Source of the DNA: JAABVY01 sp964627935
GTDB taxonomy: Bacteria > Zixibacteria > MSB-5A5 > JAABVY01
Length of the DNA stretch: 64,000 nt
Reading direction: 5' to 3'
Assembly: GCA_964627935.1 (NCBI GenBank)
Contig: CAZVLB010000002.1
Span: 62,001-126,000, forward strand
The notes below the pieces were generated by a model. It did no database searches. It was not told the DNA's origin and saw only the letters and a program-made list of their open reading frames with translations. Positions 32,733-40,872 of this stretch are shown here, piece after piece; position 1 is the stretch's first letter, and each line of letters starts with the position of its first letter. The position numbers were made by a program, and so were the translations under genes.

Positions 32733-33662
32733 ATGAACCCGATCAAGAAATGGATGATCAGTTTCCGGGCGCCGTTTTTAACAGCCTCATTTGTGCCGGT
32801 GGTTTTTGGAACCGGCCTGGCCTGGCAGATGACCGGGCGGTTTGATTTCCTGCCGGCCCTGATAACATTTATCGGTGTTGCCGCGGCGCAGGCAGGTACC
32901 AATCTTTCCAACGATTATTATGATCACAAATCAACAGATGATGATATAAATGAAACCCCCACGCCATTTTCGGGCGGGTCACGCATGATCCAGAATAAGA
33001 TTCAAACCCCGCGTGAGGTTCTGAAAGGCGCATTTGTGGCCTTCGGGATTGCCGCTGTGTGCGGGCTTTATCTCTGGCTGGCCACCAACAGGATCTATGA
33101 TCGTCCCTTCATAATTCCGCTCCTGGCAGTGATCGGATTCCTGTCCGGATTCTTATACACGGCCACTCCCGCCAAGCTGGGGTATCGCGGATGGGGTGAG
33201 CTTCTGATCGGGCTCAATTTCGGTACGCTTTCTGTATTGGGCAGTTTCTTTGTACAGACCGGACAGCTGGGATGGGCGCCGGTGATTACCAGTATACCGA
33301 TAGCATTTTTGATCGCCGCCGTGGTTTATATCAATCAGTTTCCCGATTATGAGGCGGATAAAAAAGTCGACAAGCGCCACTGGGTTGTTCGTTTCGGCAA
33401 AAAAGGCGCGATTCCCGGCTATATGGCTCTGGTTTTCGGCAGCTATGTGGCCTCGATTATTGCCGTTATCACCGGCTATCTTCCGATCTGGGGATTGATT
33501 GTCCTGATTACCTTGCCATTGGCAATCGGTGCTTCCAAAACGCTTGTGCGCCATTATGATAAGATCGAGGAGCTGGTTCCGGCTAATGCCGCCACGATCA
33601 AGATTCATTTAACCTACGGATTGCTTTTGACCGTTGCCGTTATTGCCGATAAGCTGATATAA
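32733..33662 (+). CDS. UbiA-family prenyltransferase, MenA-like
   Basis: The 309-residue membrane protein has about eight spans. It carries both aspartate motifs of the UbiA superfamily: NLSNDYYDHKSTDDD (about 68-82) and DYEADKKVDKR (about 207-217), which bind Mg-diphosphate of the prenyl donor. The order resembles 1,4-dihydroxy-2-naphthoate octaprenyltransferase (MenA), making demethylmenaquinone, but the acceptor cannot be read from sequence. An AGGAG Shine-Dalgarno lies upstream. No other men gene is present. Confidence 0.85.
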   Translation: MNPIKKWMISFRAPFLTASFVPVVFGTGLAWQMTGRFDFLPALITFIGVAAAQAGTNLSNDYYDHKSTDDDINETPTPFSGGSRMIQNKIQTPREVLKGAFVAFGIAAVCGLYLWLATNRIYDRPFIIPLLAVIGFLSGFLYTATPAKLGYRGWGELLIGLNFGTLSVLGSFFVQTGQLGWAPVITSIPIAFLIAAVVYINQFPDYEADKKVDKRHWVVRFGKKGAIPGYMALVFGSYVASIIAVITGYLPIWGLIVLITLPLAIGASKTLVRHYDKIEELVPANAATIKIHLTYGLLLTVAVIADKLI

Positions 33663-33720
33663 GGGAACGCATATATAATAAGAGGTATAATTTAGAAACG
33701 ACCAAACGGGAAAGATCATC

Positions 33721-34497
33721 ATGACCAGCATCCACAGAATAACTATCTTCTTGCTGTTAATCTCACTCATTCCGGCCCCCATCCTGTTTGCTCAGGATGA
33801 TACCCTGCAGCAAAGGCTGATCGATTACTGGGAAATCGGCGAAACATTGGAATACAATGTCACCACCTGGGGGCGTGATATCGGCTACAGCAGGGCAGAA
33901 CTGGTTGGTATTGTAGATCATGCCAGCCTGGGACGGGCTCTCTTGTTCAAATCGGAGACTGTTATAAAACGCTTGACCGGGCAGGTTAGCACGCGGATCG
34001 AGGGGGAACTGTTTACACAGGGGCTTGGTTATCCCGGCTTCTATGTCGGCCAGTATCTTGAAAATAACAAACGCCGTACTATGCAGGGACGGATTGCGCA
34101 GGAAGGATTCGTGTTTATGGAACGAATTGGTGAATCGGAACAGGAAGTTCCCATAAATGCCCCGCCCTGGTCATTCATTGTCGACCGGCAGACAATCCCG
34201 CATTGGAACCTGGCCTTTTTCAATGAAGATGACCTCGATAAGGATACGCTGAAATTAAGCATCCTGATTCCATATCTGAAAAAGCGGGCGATCATGCAAT
34301 TCGCCAAAAAGCCGGATAAGCAAATCGAGGTGATGGGAGAAACGGTCAATTGCGATGTCTTCCTGAGCATTCGAACAGATGAATTCTACTATATTACCCC
34401 GGATAAAAGAGTGGCACGCGTGGAATACCCCGGGCAGGGACTGGAATATAATCTGGTGGCCATTACCAAAAAAGAACAACCACCCAAACAAGAATAA
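33721..34497 (+). CDS. Exported protein of DUF3108-like type
   Basis: The 258-residue protein has a signal peptide (about 1-24, ending near LFAQ). Its mature domain begins with YWEIGETLEYNVTTWGRDIGYSRAEL, a beta-rich start similar to DUF3108-type periplasmic proteins, and ends in YYITPDKRVARVEYPGQGLEYNLV. It is likely periplasmic or lipid-layer facing. The function is unknown. It stands alone between the prenyltransferase and the ferredoxin gene. Confidence 0.72.
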   Translation: MTSIHRITIFLLLISLIPAPILFAQDDTLQQRLIDYWEIGETLEYNVTTWGRDIGYSRAELVGIVDHASLGRALLFKSETVIKRLTGQVSTRIEGELFTQGLGYPGFYVGQYLENNKRRTMQGRIAQEGFVFMERIGESEQEVPINAPPWSFIVDRQTIPHWNLAFFNEDDLDKDTLKLSILIPYLKKRAIMQFAKKPDKQIEVMGETVNCDVFLSIRTDEFYYITPDKRVARVEYPGQGLEYNLVAITKKEQPPKQE

Positions 34498-34631
34498 TGC
34501 TTTGACATTTTCTTCACCGGGGCATGCTGATTATTCCCTGATTTGCGATCAATAGCTCGTATTAAAATAAGGACAATTATTGTCTTTGATGGTTGTGATT
34601 AGAGATAAGTTTTTAGCGAGGGTAATCTATA

Positions 34632-34820
34632 ATGGCAATGCTGATAAATGATGAATGCACGGCCTGTGCGTTGTGCGAGGCAGAATGTCCAAAATCCGCC
34701 ATTTCTGAGGGCGACCCGATATTTCTGATCGATCCCGATCTATGCAATGAATGCGAGGATGTGGAGGGCGGTTCGCAGTGTGTGGCGGTGTGCCCAGTGG
34801 ATTGTATTGAAAAAACGTAA
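34632..34820 (+). CDS. 2[4Fe-4S] ferredoxin, YfhL-like
   Basis: The 62-residue protein has two cluster motifs: C9xxC12xxC15xxxC19-P and C38xxC41-x8-C50xxxC54-P. The eight-residue gap in the second motif marks the YfhL/Alvin-type ferredoxins rather than the clostridial type. Cys58 is an extra. It carries low-potential electrons, partner unknown. A small dyad, GACAAT-T-ATTGTC (34572-34584), lies 48 bases upstream and could be an operator. A terminator follows the gene. Confidence 0.93.
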   Translation: MAMLINDECTACALCEAECPKSAISEGDPIFLIDPDLCNECEDVEGGSQCVAVCPVDCIEKT

Positions 34821-34852
34821 GTTTTTACTTATATTATCTTTATCAGAATTCT

Positions 34853-34878
34853 AGCGGGTCCTGAAAGCCCGCTTTTTT
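34853..34878 (+). terminator. Rho-independent terminator after the ferredoxin gene
   Basis: AGCGGG (34853-34858) pairs with CCCGCT (34868-34873), followed by a run of T to 34878. Confidence 0.85.
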
Positions 34879-34928
34879 ATTGAACATTACATCTTCTGCA
34901 GCTATATTTAAATAAAAAGGAGGATCGA

Positions 34929-35138
34929 ATGAGCCAAAAATATATCGCAGTGATAGTGCTGTTGATTCTGCTGGTACTTTTTCTGGCCTTCAACAGCGAA
35001 CAAACTGTAGTAAACTTCATTGTATTTGAGGTACAAACATCCAGAGCGCTGTTGATAATCTTTTCCGCATTAATCGGATTATTGATCGGAATAGCATTAT
35101 CATACACACAGAGAAAGAAACCACAGCAGAAAAAATGA
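34929..35138 (+). CDS. LapA-domain membrane protein
   Basis: The 69-residue protein has two membrane spans (about 4-22 and 38-60) flanking an FNSEQTVVNFIVFEVQTSRALLI stretch, the LapA/DUF1049 pattern, and a basic tail. E. coli LapA helps lipopolysaccharide assembly. An AAGGAGG Shine-Dalgarno precedes the ATG. Its stop overlaps the archease start (ATGA), so it is in one operon with archease and rtcB. Confidence 0.85.
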   Translation: MSQKYIAVIVLLILLVLFLAFNSEQTVVNFIVFEVQTSRALLIIFSALIGLLIGIALSYTQRKKPQQKK

Positions 35139-35563
35139 AGAATTACGAGTTTGTCGACACCGAGGCATCATCGGATGTGGCCTTCATGGCCTATGGTGAG
35201 AGTCTCGAGGAATTATTCAGGAATGCCGCCCTGGCGGTTGCCGAAACCACTGTTGTGCGGTCGACTGTAAAGCAGAAAATTGAGCGTACAATAGAACTCG
35301 ACGCTGATTCATCGACTGATCTGCTCTATGACTGGCTGGAGGAGATCGTATTTGTGAAGGATGCCGAGGGACTCCTGCTGGTCGATTTTGAGCCTGATAT
35401 TACAGAGAATACGGGCTTTAAGCTTACAGCCCGTGCTGTCGGCGATAAGATCGATTACGAAAGCCAGGATATAAGAAATGACATCAAAGCGGTAACATTG
35501 CATAAGTTCAGGCTCGAGAAAACTGATAATGGCTGGGAAGCCTATGTTCTTCTCGATTTGTGA
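35135..35563 (+). CDS. Archease, RtcB cofactor
   Basis: The 142-residue protein has the archease pattern: YEFVDTEASSDVAFMAYGESLEELFRNAALA at the start (about 3-33), a central STDLLYDWLEEIVF (about 62-75) and AVTLHKFRLEKTDNGWEAYVLLDL at the end. Archease promotes guanylylation and multiple turnover of the RNA ligase RtcB, encoded 10 bases downstream. The usual N-terminal HTAD stretch reads ASSD here, so the histidine is absent while the aspartate is kept. Confidence 0.9.
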   Translation: MKNYEFVDTEASSDVAFMAYGESLEELFRNAALAVAETTVVRSTVKQKIERTIELDADSSTDLLYDWLEEIVFVKDAEGLLLVDFEPDITENTGFKLTARAVGDKIDYESQDIRNDIKAVTLHKFRLEKTDNGWEAYVLLDL

Positions 35564-35573
35564 GGTGATATAA

Positions 35574-37019
35574 ATGGAAAAACATAAAGTGGCGGATGGG
35601 ATCTGGCAGATCGAACCTGATCAGAAGAAAGGGATGCGTGTACCGGCACGGATCCTCGCCTCCGACAAATTGATCGATCAGATAGAAGACGGTGTCTATG
35701 ATCAGATTACCAATGTCGCCTGTCTGCCCGGCATCGTGAAGCATGCCCTGGTTATGCCGGATGGCCATTGGGGCTATGGCTTCCCAATTGGCGGTGTGGC
35801 GGCCTTCCGGGCCACAGATGGTATAATCTCGCCCGGTGGGATCGGATTCGATATCAATTGCGGAATCAGGATGTTGCGCACGAATTTGACATTCGAGGAG
35901 GTTAAGCCCAAGCTTCCTGAACTGGTCAACATGCTCTTCAAAGTGATTCCAACAGGCGTTGGCGGCACGGGCCTGGTTAAGCTCGACCGCAAAAAGTTCG
36001 AGGGTGTCATGCGCGACGGTGTGAAATGGTGCCTGGAAAACGGCTACGCCAGCGAGGCCGATATGGATTCGATCGAGGAAAATGGCCGTATTAAATGGGC
36101 CGACCCCTCCAGGGTCTCCGATAGGGCCGTTCAGCGCGGCATTAATCAGCTGGGGACACTCGGTTCAGGGAATCATTTTCTTGAAATCGAGGTAATCAAA
36201 GAGGAAAATGTATTTGACCATGAAAATGCGCCCAAACTGGGAATTGATCGCCCTAATCAGATAGTTCTGACAATTCATTGCGGTTCACGCGGATTCGGCC
36301 ATCAGATAGCCACCGATTACCTGAAGGTTTTTACCAAAGCCCTGGCCAAATACGGTATCGAGGTCAATGACCGCGAACTGGCCTGTGCGCCATTTAACTC
36401 GAAGGAGGGCCAGGATTATTTCAAGGCCATGGCCTGCGCGGCGAATAATGCCTTTGCCAATCGCCAGGTAATCGCGCACAGGGTCAGGCAGGCATTTGCT
36501 CAGATCTTCGGAAAATCCGAACAGGAGCTGGGGATTTCAACCGTCTATGATGTTGCCCATAATATCGCCAAGCGTGAAAAGTACAATATCGACGGTAAGG
36601 AAACCGAGGTACTGGTGCACAGGAAGGGCGCCACCCGTTCATTCGGCCCACAACGCGAGGATATACCCGCGCGTTATAGAGGCATTGGCCAGCCCGTTAT
36701 TGTGGGCGGATCGATGCAGACCGGATCATATCTGTTGCTTGGCAACCAGCGCGCCGATGAGGAAACATTCGGATCGACCCTGCATGGCAGTGGGCGTACC
36801 ATGTCCCGTTCCAAGGCAAAGAAGATGGTTCGCGGCAAGGATTTGCAAAAAACCATGCATCAGGAAGGCATCTATGTGCGCGCGGCATCAATGGCCGGGC
36901 TGGCCGAGGAGGCGGGTCTGGCATATAAGAAAATCGATGATGTTATCGAGGCTGTTGACAATCTGGGTATTTCTACCAAAGTGGCCAAGATGATACCGAT
37001 TGGAAATATAAAAGGTTAG
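35574..37019 (+). CDS. rtcB: RNA-splicing ligase RtcB
   Basis: The 481-residue protein has the RtcB motifs: MPDGHWGYGFPIGGVAA (about 61-77), GGIGFDINCGIRML with the metal-binding cysteine (about 87-100), LGSGNHFLEIE (about 199-209), TIHCGSRGFGHQ (about 231-242), VAHNIAKRE, HRKGATRSFGP (about 351-361) and VIVGGSMQTGSYLLLG with the C-terminal catalytic-site GSxxT-type turn. RtcB joins 2',3'-cyclic phosphate and 5'-OH RNA ends using GTP and Mn. Archease is directly upstream, so the pair forms an RNA-repair unit. Confidence 0.96.
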   Translation: MEKHKVADGIWQIEPDQKKGMRVPARILASDKLIDQIEDGVYDQITNVACLPGIVKHALVMPDGHWGYGFPIGGVAAFRATDGIISPGGIGFDINCGIRMLRTNLTFEEVKPKLPELVNMLFKVIPTGVGGTGLVKLDRKKFEGVMRDGVKWCLENGYASEADMDSIEENGRIKWADPSRVSDRAVQRGINQLGTLGSGNHFLEIEVIKEENVFDHENAPKLGIDRPNQIVLTIHCGSRGFGHQIATDYLKVFTKALAKYGIEVNDRELACAPFNSKEGQDYFKAMACAANNAFANRQVIAHRVRQAFAQIFGKSEQELGISTVYDVAHNIAKREKYNIDGKETEVLVHRKGATRSFGPQREDIPARYRGIGQPVIVGGSMQTGSYLLLGNQRADEETFGSTLHGSGRTMSRSKAKKMVRGKDLQKTMHQEGIYVRAASMAGLAEEAGLAYKKIDDVIEAVDNLGISTKVAKMIPIGNIKG

Positions 37020-37054
37020 GAAATCGGAACAGTACGTGATGATGCCGGTTGAAT

Positions 37055-37128
37055 AAAAAAAGAGGGTGTAACTCTGGTTGGGTAGAGGGGGCTAGGAAAC
37101 TACCCAGGGACAGCAGAGGAACACCCTC
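37055..37128 (-). terminator. Terminator with nested stem-loop structure between convergent genes
   Basis: Three nested inverted repeats stand in the convergent gap: GAGGGTGT/ACACCCTC (37062-37069 and 37121-37128), CTCTG/CAGAG (37072-37076 and 37114-37118) and TGGGTAG/CTACCCA (37079-37085 and 37100-37106). Reading leftward, seven T residues follow the stem, so it should end transcription from the response-regulator gene. The internal loops and the 14-base apical loop are more elaborate than in an ordinary terminator, and it may be a structured RNA element. Confidence 0.75.
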
Positions 37129-37226
37129 GCAAACTTATGTAATACGGTAATTATCTATTGTTTAAGAAAATTGTCAAGGGAAAACCTCAGTTTAGAATTC
37201 TTTAAAAATACCCTTAGAAAATCCAC

Positions 37227-37886
37227 TTATTTGGAATCAACTATATAGCCCTTCTTGAGAGCATAATCCCGAATTTCTTTCAGGCTCTTGACCTTAAGTT
37301 TTGCGCCAATATTGGATCTGTGCGCCTCCACCGTCTTCGGTGAAATATACAGTATCTTGGAAATCTCCTTGGTCGTCTTGCCCTCGGCAACCAATTGAAT
37401 GACTTCACGTTCCCGCGCGGTCAGATTGTCCAGCGCAACTTTTTGGGCTTTGCCCGGATACTTCTTTAAATATTCGCCGATCACGATCGAGCAGACAGCC
37501 GGGGAGAGAAAATGTTCTCCGCGAGTAACCGCCTTCAGCGCCCAGACCAGCTCCTCAAATGCCGATTCTTTTAGAATATAGCCGTGCACTCCGGCCAGAA
37601 GCGCCTGCTTGACATATTCCTCATTTATGTACATGCTCAACATCAGGCTGCGCGTGTTACTGTGATGGGCGGAAATCTGACGAACTGTCTCGAGCCCGTT
37701 TAAGATCGGCATGCCGATATCGACTACGATTATATCCGGGTTGTGCTCGCCGACCATAGCGATTGCTTCGCGGCCGTTGGATGCCTCCGCAACAACTTCG
37801 AAATCTTCATAATCCTTGAGAAGATTAATGATCCCGTTGCGGAACATCTGATGGTCATCGGCCAGGATAATTTTATAGGTTTTCAT
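37227..37886 (-). CDS. NarL/FixJ-type response regulator (orphan)
   Basis: The 219-residue protein has a receiver domain (about 1-120) with acidic residues Asp10-Asp11, phosphorylation site Asp56 in IIVVDIGMP, and a C-terminal LuxR-type helix-turn-helix (about 150-212, with LTAREREVIQLVAEGKTTKEISKILYISPKTVEAHRSNI). It should bind DNA when phosphorylated. No sensor kinase is near, so its partner is unknown. It is followed by the nested-stem terminator. The 198-base gap upstream is A/T-rich and probably contains its promoter. Confidence 0.93.
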   Translation of the reverse strand: MKTYKIILADDHQMFRNGIINLLKDYEDFEVVAEASNGREAIAMVGEHNPDIIVVDIGMPILNGLETVRQISAHHSNTRSLMLSMYINEEYVKQALLAGVHGYILKESAFEELVWALKAVTRGEHFLSPAVCSIVIGEYLKKYPGKAQKVALDNLTAREREVIQLVAEGKTTKEISKILYISPKTVEAHRSNIGAKLKVKSLKEIRDYALKKGYIVDSK

Positions 37887-38084
37887 ATGATTTCAGGTCT
37901 TGTATTATTTATGTAACCCCAGAAAAAATATCGATATTTATACTCAACCAATTACAAACTATTAAATTAGATTTTGTTTAGCAACAAAAATCTGAATCAT
38001 TTGCCCCGATGATTTGCATGTTGTAATGTTATTATCGACATTATTTAATCACCCTTAAATAATACGAAGCCAGAGTACGGCATT

Positions 38085-38807
38085 CTAGTTCGATCTGTCA
38101 AGTCGGCCGACTGCCGGCAATGTCAGGTTAATCGTGGTTTCATCATTAGTGATTGACATCGTGGCAGAAAAATTATAATGCCGCGGATCCTCGGGGATTT
38201 TCTTGAGGGTCATAATAATCTGGGCTGATTCTCCGGGTGCCAGGGTCTTTTTCTCCAGTTCAACATCAACATACTGGCCGGTATGGCTGATCAGCTCCAA
38301 TGTCAATTCCTCTTCGATTTTATTCGTGATTGTGGATTTGAAGACTCGATCGACCTTGGAGGGTGACATGCGTCCCATATTGATAACGCCCGGGGTCAGC
38401 TCGACAAACGGATGATTTCTTCCGGTGATGGCAATGAATGCGATTTCACGCAAGGGCGTAATCGGATCATTGGATAGGATCGAGACCCTTTTCTTATTCA
38501 GTCCGGCCCGTCTTATGGAATCATAATAGAGGTCCACATATGTCGTATCGCCGGGTGCGATCTTATTGCTTTCCAATGGCGCGGTGGTACATCCGCAGGT
38601 AGGTTTGACCTTGATAATATCCAGTGTAGCATCGCCTGTGTTTATAATCGGAAATGTGTGATGCACAGTGGCATCGGTGGCAAAGAAGCCAAAATCGAAA
38701 ATTGAATCGGGAAGAGATATCCTTGAACCGGATTCCTGCGCCGAACCGTCGGCCGGCATTAACGCCAGAAAACCGATAACAGTTAATATCGCCAATATCT
38801 TTTTCAT
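38085..38807 (-). CDS. DUF1573-domain exported protein
   Basis: From the ATG at 38807 the protein has 240 residues and a signal peptide (MKKILAILTVIGFLALMPADGSA). The mature part starts with DFGFFATDATVHHTFPIINTGDATLDIIKVKPTCGCTT, the DUF1573 signature with its CGC motif (about 70), followed by an Ig-like beta-sandwich. AAGGAG six to seven bases upstream favours this start over one 21 codons earlier that overlaps the next gene. It is the last gene of a CDF-cystathionine-synthase-DUF1573 leftward run. Function unknown. Confidence 0.85.
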   Translation of the reverse strand: MKKILAILTVIGFLALMPADGSAQESGSRISLPDSIFDFGFFATDATVHHTFPIINTGDATLDIIKVKPTCGCTTAPLESNKIAPGDTTYVDLYYDSIRRAGLNKKRVSILSNDPITPLREIAFIAITGRNHPFVELTPGVINMGRMSPSKVDRVFKSTITNKIEEELTLELISHTGQYVDVELEKKTLAPGESAQIIMTLKKIPEDPRHYNFSATMSITNDETTINLTLPAVGRLDRSN

Positions 38808-38839
38808 TGTACTGCTCCTTATGATGAACCCGAGTTGAT

Positions 38840-39823
38840 CTATACCTGGTACCCTTGTTCTCTCATCCATTCATCCGAATACATCTTGCTCAGGTATCTC
38901 TGGCCTGAATCGCAGGCCAGTGTGACCATTACATGATCTTTGGTGAGCTTTTCATCCTCAATCACCTTGAAGGCGGCCCAGAGATTCGATCCTGTGGTAC
39001 CGCCGCTTAAAATACCTTCCTCTTTGGCAAGTTTTCGGGCGGCCGCAAAGGAATCTTTATCATACACTCTTATTACGTAATCTACGACCTCTTTGTGGAA
39101 GGCACGGACCATCATATCGGTGCCGATGCCCTCGACTTTGCAGGGATATAAATCGATATCCTCGGTTTTATCATTCATAACATAATCATAAAAAAGCGAA
39201 CCCTCAGGATCGACGCCGATGATTTTGATCTCCGGATTCTGTTCCTTGAGATATTTGCCTGCGCCTGAGATGGTTCCACCGGTTCCAATGCCGGTCACCA
39301 GGTGAGTGATTTTGCCATCGGTGTCATTCCAGATTTCCGGGCCTGTGGTACGATAATGGGCCTCGACATTGAGCTGATTATGATACTGTGAAAGGTAAAA
39401 ATATCCCGGCTTCTTGCCCAGCTCATAGGCGCGCATATAACTGCTTTCAGGATCATCCCATTTGGCCCTGGCCGGAGTAATAATAACATCCGCGCCATAG
39501 GCCCTGATCAGGTCGATCTTTTCGCGGCTGGTTTTATCTGCCACTGCGAAAACAGCCTTGTAGCCCAGGTTGGCGGCAACCATACTGACCGCCACAGCTG
39601 CATTGCCGGAGGAGTTATCGACTATGATATCGCCCTTTTTCAGTTTGCCGCTTTTTTCACCTTCCTTGATGATATAGTAGGCCATACGATCCTTGACCGC
39701 TCCGGCCGGATTCAAATATTCCATTTTCAGAAATATCGGGGTTTCATATTTCTCGGCTGTCTTGCCCAGTCTCAGAAGAGGTGTGCTTCCGATCAGATCG
39801 GTTATGTTTTCAACGTACTTCAT
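38840..39823 (-). CDS. Cystathionine beta-synthase / cysteine synthase family enzyme
   Basis: The 327-residue PLP fold-type II enzyme has the PLP lysine in NPAGAVKDRM (Lys44) and the phosphate-binding loop GTGGTISGAGKYL. The C-terminal DSGQRYLSKMYSDEWM resembles cystathionine beta-synthase more than CysK. The usual substrate-loop SGNTG reads SSGNAA, an unusual change. No CBS regulatory domain follows. GGGAG precedes the ATG at 39823; the frame reaches 20 codons further upstream, but that extension has no family likeness. The start overlaps the CDF gene end by 14 bases. The exact reaction is uncertain. Confidence 0.88.
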   Translation of the reverse strand: MKYVENITDLIGSTPLLRLGKTAEKYETPIFLKMEYLNPAGAVKDRMAYYIIKEGEKSGKLKKGDIIVDNSSGNAAVAVSMVAANLGYKAVFAVADKTSREKIDLIRAYGADVIITPARAKWDDPESSYMRAYELGKKPGYFYLSQYHNQLNVEAHYRTTGPEIWNDTDGKITHLVTGIGTGGTISGAGKYLKEQNPEIKIIGVDPEGSLFYDYVMNDKTEDIDLYPCKVEGIGTDMMVRAFHKEVVDYVIRVYDKDSFAAARKLAKEEGILSGGTTGSNLWAAFKVIEDEKLTKDHVMVTLACDSGQRYLSKMYSDEWMREQGYQV

Positions 39824-40706
39824 TCTCACTCCCGTTGCCTGTATACGGTTCGACATGCACCAGGACATCCTGGATGTGTTCATTGGACTCCATCAGGTTT
39901 CTTTTGGCCAGCCTGGCGATGTCATGCCCTTCTTCAACACTTAGATCCCGATCAACCTGAATTTTGGTGTCGACGATCATATAAGTGCCCATTGTTCTTA
40001 TCTTAATGTCTCTAACAAATTTTATACTGTCCATTGAATTCAGAGTTTCCAGCGCCCATTGCTCCATCTCCGGATAAGGGTTGCCGGACATCAGAGAGTA
40101 AACATTTTCACGTATCAAATCAATAGCATTCCTGATAATCAAAAGCGCGATCCAGATGCTGGCGATCGGGTCGAGGATGGGCCATTTTATTTGCGCCGCA
40201 ACGATACCGACCAGGGCGCCCAGGGATGCGTAGACATCCGAGCGATGATCATAGGCATTGGCCACAATAGCAGGGCTTTTTACTTTTCTGCCGACCTTGA
40301 TTGTCCAGCGATACAGTATCTCCTTGGTAATTATCGTCACCACAGCCACAGCGGTGGCCAGTTTGGAGGGCACGGCGTAATTTTTATCGATTATTATATG
40401 TATGGCCTGATAGGCAATAAAACCGCCTACGAGAATCAGGGTTATTGCGACAAATACCGCCGCCAGGGTGTCGGCATGGCCATGACCATAGCGATGGTTC
40501 TCATCGGGTGGACGCTGAGAGATTTTGCGCCCCATCCAGACGACAGTATTGGCGACCAGGTCAAGCAGCGAGTTGATCGCATCGGCCAACAATGCCTGCG
40601 ATCTTCCCACAGTTCCGCCGATAAGCTTGATTATGAGCAAAAGAGAGTTGGCTACAATCGAGACAGCGGTTGTTTTTTCCGGCTTGGCCATTTTCTGTCT
40701 TGCCAA
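39810..40706 (-). CDS. Cation diffusion facilitator (CDF) metal efflux protein
   Basis: The 298-residue protein has six membrane spans and the CDF pattern. The first metal site is in ALLADAINSLLDL (DxxxD in span 2) and the second in NAYDHRSDVYAS (HxxxD in span 5). A C-terminal cytoplasmic dimerisation domain carries the final HVEP. It likely exports Zn, Fe or Mn. The start is TTG at 40706 with AAAGGA about eight bases upstream; an ATG five codons inside is not preceded by a ribosome-binding site. Confidence 0.92.
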   Translation of the reverse strand: MARQKMAKPEKTTAVSIVANSLLLIIKLIGGTVGRSQALLADAINSLLDLVANTVVWMGRKISQRPPDENHRYGHGHADTLAAVFVAITLILVGGFIAYQAIHIIIDKNYAVPSKLATAVAVVTIITKEILYRWTIKVGRKVKSPAIVANAYDHRSDVYASLGALVGIVAAQIKWPILDPIASIWIALLIIRNAIDLIRENVYSLMSGNPYPEMEQWALETLNSMDSIKFVRDIKIRTMGTYMIVDTKIQVDRDLSVEEGHDIARLAKRNLMESNEHIQDVLVHVEPYTGNGSENEVR

Positions 40707-40811
40707 ATCGCGATCCTTTCGAAAAGCTCGAAAACCTCAGGGAAGTGATATAATTATAAAATCTTTATATAAAAGTCACGGTTTTTTCTGAAAAGCATCA
40801 CAATGGCAATA

Positions 40812-40844
40812 AAAAAGCTTTCCCGGTAGAGGGGAAAGCTTTTT
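40812..40844 (-). terminator. Bidirectional terminator
   Basis: AAAAGCTTTCCC (40813-40824) and GGGAAAGCTTTT (40832-40843) form a perfect 12-base stem with T-runs on both strands. It closes the leftward purD-purE-TPR operon. Confidence 0.9.
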
Positions 40845-40872
40845 ATCATCTTTTTGCACCTGATCCGGGGCT

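Noticed and set aside
37055..37128. Signal recognition particle RNA
   Set aside because: A short AGCAG string is present, but the GGAA tetraloop with its conserved internal loops is not, and the stem pairs differently.
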